From NCBI GenBank assembly GCA_013331595.1, contig DUGE01000002.1, positions 1 to 12,082 on the forward strand: DNA of 12,082 nucleotides, read 5' to 3'. Each line of letters opens with the position of its first letter. The stretch's first letter is position 1. The notes under the pieces are model-generated. The model did no database searches. It had not been told where the DNA came from and saw only the letters and a list, made by a program, of their open reading frames with translations. Positions 11,210-12,082 of the stretch are shown piece after piece. This DNA comes from Microcaldota archaeon (GTDB lineage Archaea; Micrarchaeota; Micrarchaeia; Norongarragalinales; UBA10210). The translations under genes and the position numbers were made by a program.

Positions 11210-11524
11210 TCAAGAGTGGGGTACTGGGCCTTGCCTTTTTTTAATGTGCTCTAGGAGTGCCTGGTGCCAGTCGTCTGACAATTGCCAACCAGCAGCTGCT
11301 CCACGCGACTTTCTTACAATCGATCCAACCCGTTTTCCATGCGTTAAATATTTTTTAACAACCGGATGCCATTTTGGATAGTTTCTTTTGATTTCATCCA
11401 ACATGCTAGTTGTTATGACGTTTTTCTTGCCTTCAGCTCTAAGCAACTGGTTTTCATAAAACTCAAGGTGCGGGCGCGTAATTCTGCGTTTTAGAAGCTC
11501 TTGGCCAATATTAACTTTAACCAT
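11210..11524 (-). CDS. Hypothetical protein, 104 residues
   Basis: The family is not recognised. The protein is small, basic and soluble-looking: an N-terminal helix (NIGQELLKRR), then HLEFYENQLLRAEGKKN, TSMLDEIKRNYPKWHPVVKKYL, and a Gly/Arg/Ser-rich stretch (RVGSIVRKSRGAAAGW) before a final helix (DDWHQALLEHIKKR). It could bind nucleic acid, judging only from charge. The ATG at 11524 is preceded by GGAGG (nine-base spacer), a different Shine-Dalgarno form from the GGTGN used by most genes here. Its stop is one base from the stop of the converging thiolase gene. Confidence 0.65.
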   Translation of the reverse strand: MVKVNIGQELLKRRITRPHLEFYENQLLRAEGKKNVITTSMLDEIKRNYPKWHPVVKKYLTHGKRVGSIVRKSRGAAAGWQLSDDWHQALLEHIKKRQGPVPHS

Positions 11525-11672
11525 TTTGTATCCCCTCCAATAAACTTGCATTAGTAGACATGTTGAACTTTTTATTATTCTTTGCCTCCAGCCAATTTTT
11601 TTAATTTTCGCTTTTCACAAGCTTTTTAAAACTCGGTTTCCATAGTTTGTTCTCTTTCTAGAGGCTTTCGAG

Positions 11673-11682
11673 GCCTATAGGC
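11673..11682. repeat. Short perfect palindrome upstream of L10e
   Basis: GCCTATAGGC is a perfect ten-base palindrome in the 215-base gap between the 104-residue gene and L10e, ten bases before the TATA-like box. It could be an operator, but there is no second site to support this. The rest of 11525-11739 is A/T-rich with no gene seen. Confidence 0.3.
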
Positions 11683-11692
11683 TGAGTTTTGG

Positions 11693-11700
11693 TTTTTAAG
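11693..11700 (+). promoter_or_regulatory. TATA box for L10e
   Basis: TTTTTAAG lies 40 bases before the L10e ATG, giving a predicted leader of about 15 bases that would include the GGTGT motif at 11729-11733. Confidence 0.5.
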
Positions 11701-11739
11701 TTTGAATTCCAGTTTTAATGCTTCAAATGGTGTTTTGCA

Positions 11740-12082
11740 ATGGGTTTAAGGCCAGCTAAGACTTCAAGGCACCTCTCCGGGCAAGTTTGGACGAGAATAT
11801 CCCGCAAAAAGCCGCGCAAGAGCTTCGTCAAGGGAGCTCCCCACCCGAAAGTCCGCCAGTACATCATGGGCGTAGACAAGCCCTACGAGCTTGAAGTAGA
11901 ACTGGTTGCAGAAGAGCCTGTGCGCATTCGCGACAACGCCTTGGAAGCGGCTCGCCAGGCTGCCGGAAAATACCTCGAGCAGAATATGCAAGGCCGTTAT
12001 TTCTTCCAAGTCGTTCCCTACCCGCACTTGGTATTGCGCGAACACAGCGCACTCGGGGTTGCAGGCGCGGACAGAATCAGGG
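11740..12082 (+). CDS. rpl10e: 50S ribosomal protein L10e (L16 equivalent), 5' part
   Basis: L10e is the archaeal/eukaryotic counterpart of bacterial L16 and helps shape the aminoacyl-tRNA site of the large subunit. The first 114 residues are present; the gene runs off the end of the window. Visible blocks are MGLRPAKTSRHLSGQVWTR, then KPRKSFVKGAPHPKVRQYIMG, and RIRDNALEAARQAAGKYLEQ. The highly conserved YPHLVLREHSALGVAGADRI comes at the end. GGTGT (11729-11733) lies six bases before the ATG. No truncation or oddity is seen in the part available. Confidence 0.93.
   Translation, partial: MGLRPAKTSRHLSGQVWTRISRKKPRKSFVKGAPHPKVRQYIMGVDKPYELEVELVAEEPVRIRDNALEAARQAAGKYLEQNMQGRYFFQVVPYPHLVLREHSALGVAGADRIR

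Noticed and set aside
1..12082. CRISPR array, insertion sequence, integrase or rRNA gene.
   Set aside because: I saw no regularly spaced direct repeats, transposase or integrase motifs, or rRNA sequence in either strand.

Overview
This window is chromosomal DNA of an archaeon. It carries archaeal-type ribosomal proteins (S13p/S18e, S4, S11, L18e, L13, S9p/S16e, L15e, L10e), archaeal RNA polymerase subunits D and N, an archaeal-type PRPP synthetase and tRNA genes whose introns fold into bulge-helix-bulge (BHB) structures. TATA boxes (TTTTTATA, CTTAAATA) stand in place of bacterial promoters. Strongly intron-rich tRNAs and a shortened L15e would fit a DPANN-type or other small-genome archaeon, but that placement is inference; no rRNA is present to fix it.

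Layout: 110-5142 is the classic archaeal alpha-operon superregion on the plus strand: tRNA-Ser(GGA), rpsM, rpsD, rpsK, rpoD, a DUF167 gene, tRNA-Leu(GAG), rpl18e, rplM, rpsI and rpoN. A T-rich terminator follows rpoN, then come tRNA-Pro(GGG), a small DUF2061 membrane protein and tRNA-Gly(TCC). 5896-7870 holds an unrecognised gene facing rpl15e-prs on the minus strand, with stop codons one base apart. 7873-8665 is a two-gene minus-strand unit (nucleotidyltransferase-fold protein plus an overlapping 61-residue protein). From 8722 follow a ubiquitin-like sulfur carrier and a GNAT acetyltransferase (plus), a DedA membrane protein (minus), a TtuA/Ncs6-type tRNA thiolase (plus), a second unrecognised gene (minus), and the 5' part of L10e running off the window.

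The genes mostly serve translation: ribosome assembly, RNA polymerase, tRNA genes, PRPP supply and tRNA 2-thiolation (the sulfur carrier and thiolase could work together). Many coding starts are preceded by GGTGA/GGTGG/GGTGT, 5-8 bases upstream, often before TTG or GTG start codons.

The most striking content is in the tRNA genes. tRNA-Gly(TCC) reads as four exons split by three introns (D-loop, anticodon loop, T-loop), so 202 of its 273 bases are intron. tRNA-Ser(GGA) has two introns (anticodon loop and T-loop). The Gly T-loop junction forms a fully paired four-base BHB. A family of short palindromes built on CCTTTTCTTT / AAAGAAAAGG recurs in these introns and directly after tRNA-Leu, which suggests a tRNA-associated miniature repeat.
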